Of a stretch of 64,000 bases of DNA, positions 63,540 through 64,000 are shown piece after piece (the stretch's first letter is position 1; each line of letters begins with the position of its first letter). The stretch lies in the IMG/VR virus record IMGVR_UViG_3300022213_000237, positions 1 to 64,000 of that record; one strand, given 5' to 3'. A program made the position numbers and the translations under genes. The DNA comes from a virus. The notes beneath the pieces were generated by a model. The model searched no databases, was not told the DNA's origin, and saw only the letters and a program-made list of their open reading frames with translations.

Positions 63540-64000
63540 TCACGGACCCACCTCATCCATCCAAGCGGTATCGCTCATAAGCTTATCGAGATAATCCCAC
63601 ATCTCAAGGTGTTCACCCGAAGAATACAGCTTGGCCGTAAACTCCTCATGCTCTTTACGGTACATTCTGAATAGAGGTGCGTTGCAGGTATGGATGGTAT
63701 GTTCGACGTTTGCAATGCGGTCGGCAAGCTTAAGTTGAGTCGCACCGGGCGTGGCTTTGATTTTAGGGTAAGTTTTAGCCTTACGTTCTTTCCTATTGAC
63801 CCCAGGTTCATCGGTAACTGCCGAAACCAGTTCGGCTACACGTGGACCAAAGAGATCGGCAATGGTCGCACTGGAAACGCCCGTGTCTTCGATAGAGTCA
63901 TGTAGGTATGCGGCACACAGCATGTCCTTATCAGAGACGTGGAACCGCAACGTGAGAGTGTCCACCACTTCGTAAAGATGATAGGAATAAGGGTGGTCAC
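63540..64000 (-). CDS. MESH1/SpoT-like HD hydrolase (partial)
   Basis: The 5' end lies beyond the window; the frame is open to the edge (reading DHPYSYHLYEVVD just before the visible GTG at 63968). AAYLHDSIEDTGVS is the HD motif and LADRIANVEH the second Asp, as in (p)ppGpp hydrolases. About 150 residues visible. It may remove (p)ppGpp or a related alarmone during infection (inference). No synthetase domain visible. Confidence 0.83.
   Translation of the reverse strand, partial: DHPYSYHLYEVVDTLTLRFHVSDKDMLCAAYLHDSIEDTGVSSATIADLFGPRVAELVSAVTDEPGVNRKERKAKTYPKIKATPGATQLKLADRIANVEHTIHTCNAPLFRMYRKEHEEFTAKLYSSGEHLEMWDYLDKLMSDTAWMDEVGP

Noticed and set aside
1-64000. CRISPR array or insertion sequence
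   Set aside because: No regularly spaced direct repeats and no transposase motif were seen; the only mobile-type gene is the GIY-YIG endonuclease.

Overview
The window is part of a large tailed double-stranded DNA phage with a contractile tail (myovirus type). The evidence is a tail sheath gene, a tube gene, a tape measure, a baseplate hub and spike, tail fibres or spikes, 13 recognisable tRNA genes, a complete tmRNA gene and dozens of very small, tightly overlapping genes. There is no ribosomal, replication or housekeeping gene set. The host is not identifiable from sequence alone. Consensus sigma70-type promoters, AAGGAG-type ribosome sites, a lipoprotein and several membrane proteins suggest an ordinary, probably Gram-negative, bacterium. 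Terminase, portal, capsid, polymerase and lysis genes lie outside the window or were not recognised.

Layout. 0-11.4 kb (+): head/neck and virion-associated proteins, including an 818-residue multi-enzyme polyprotein (acetyltransferase, ParB-like, acetyltransferase, kinase-like) and several low-complexity proteins sprinkled with a K-S-E tripeptide that may be a maturation-protease site. 11.5-15.5 kb (+): sheath, a GIY-YIG homing endonuclease, tube. 15.5-25 kb (+): an island inside the tail cluster with tRNAs, tmRNA and accessory genes (metallophosphoesterase, HD hydrolase, SLOG-family protein, site-2 protease, small membrane proteins). 25-37.5 kb (+): tail assembly chaperones, tape measure, hub, spike, fibres. 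37.5-44.6 kb (mostly -): small early-type genes. 44.7-50.8 kb (+): beta-helix tail proteins sharing one N-terminal anchor, a glycoside hydrolase and further fibre proteins, with one early gene between them. 50.8-64 kb (-): early-type genes including an Rnl2-type RNA ligase, a transglutaminase-like cysteine protease, a DEAH helicase, a Thg1-like 3'-5' nucleotidyltransferase and a MESH1/SpoT-like HD hydrolase.

Two promoter classes can be read directly. Early-type genes, mostly on the minus strand, carry TTGACA-N17/18-TATAAA with the -10 box only 6-7 bases (9 in one case) before ATG, which implies leaderless or nearly leaderless mRNA. Structural genes on the plus strand, and the tRNA array, are preceded by CCnYAATCTT without a -35 box, a candidate late promoter, also often 6-8 bases before ATG. 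At two divergent junctions the two types touch or overlap.

Most novel points: the virion polyprotein and K-S-E motif; the leaderless early and late promoter pair; a phage tmRNA with a 23-residue tag; two tRNA-like elements that lack a D arm; and a tRNA supply-and-repair set (tRNAs, tmRNA, RNA ligase, Thg1-like enzyme).
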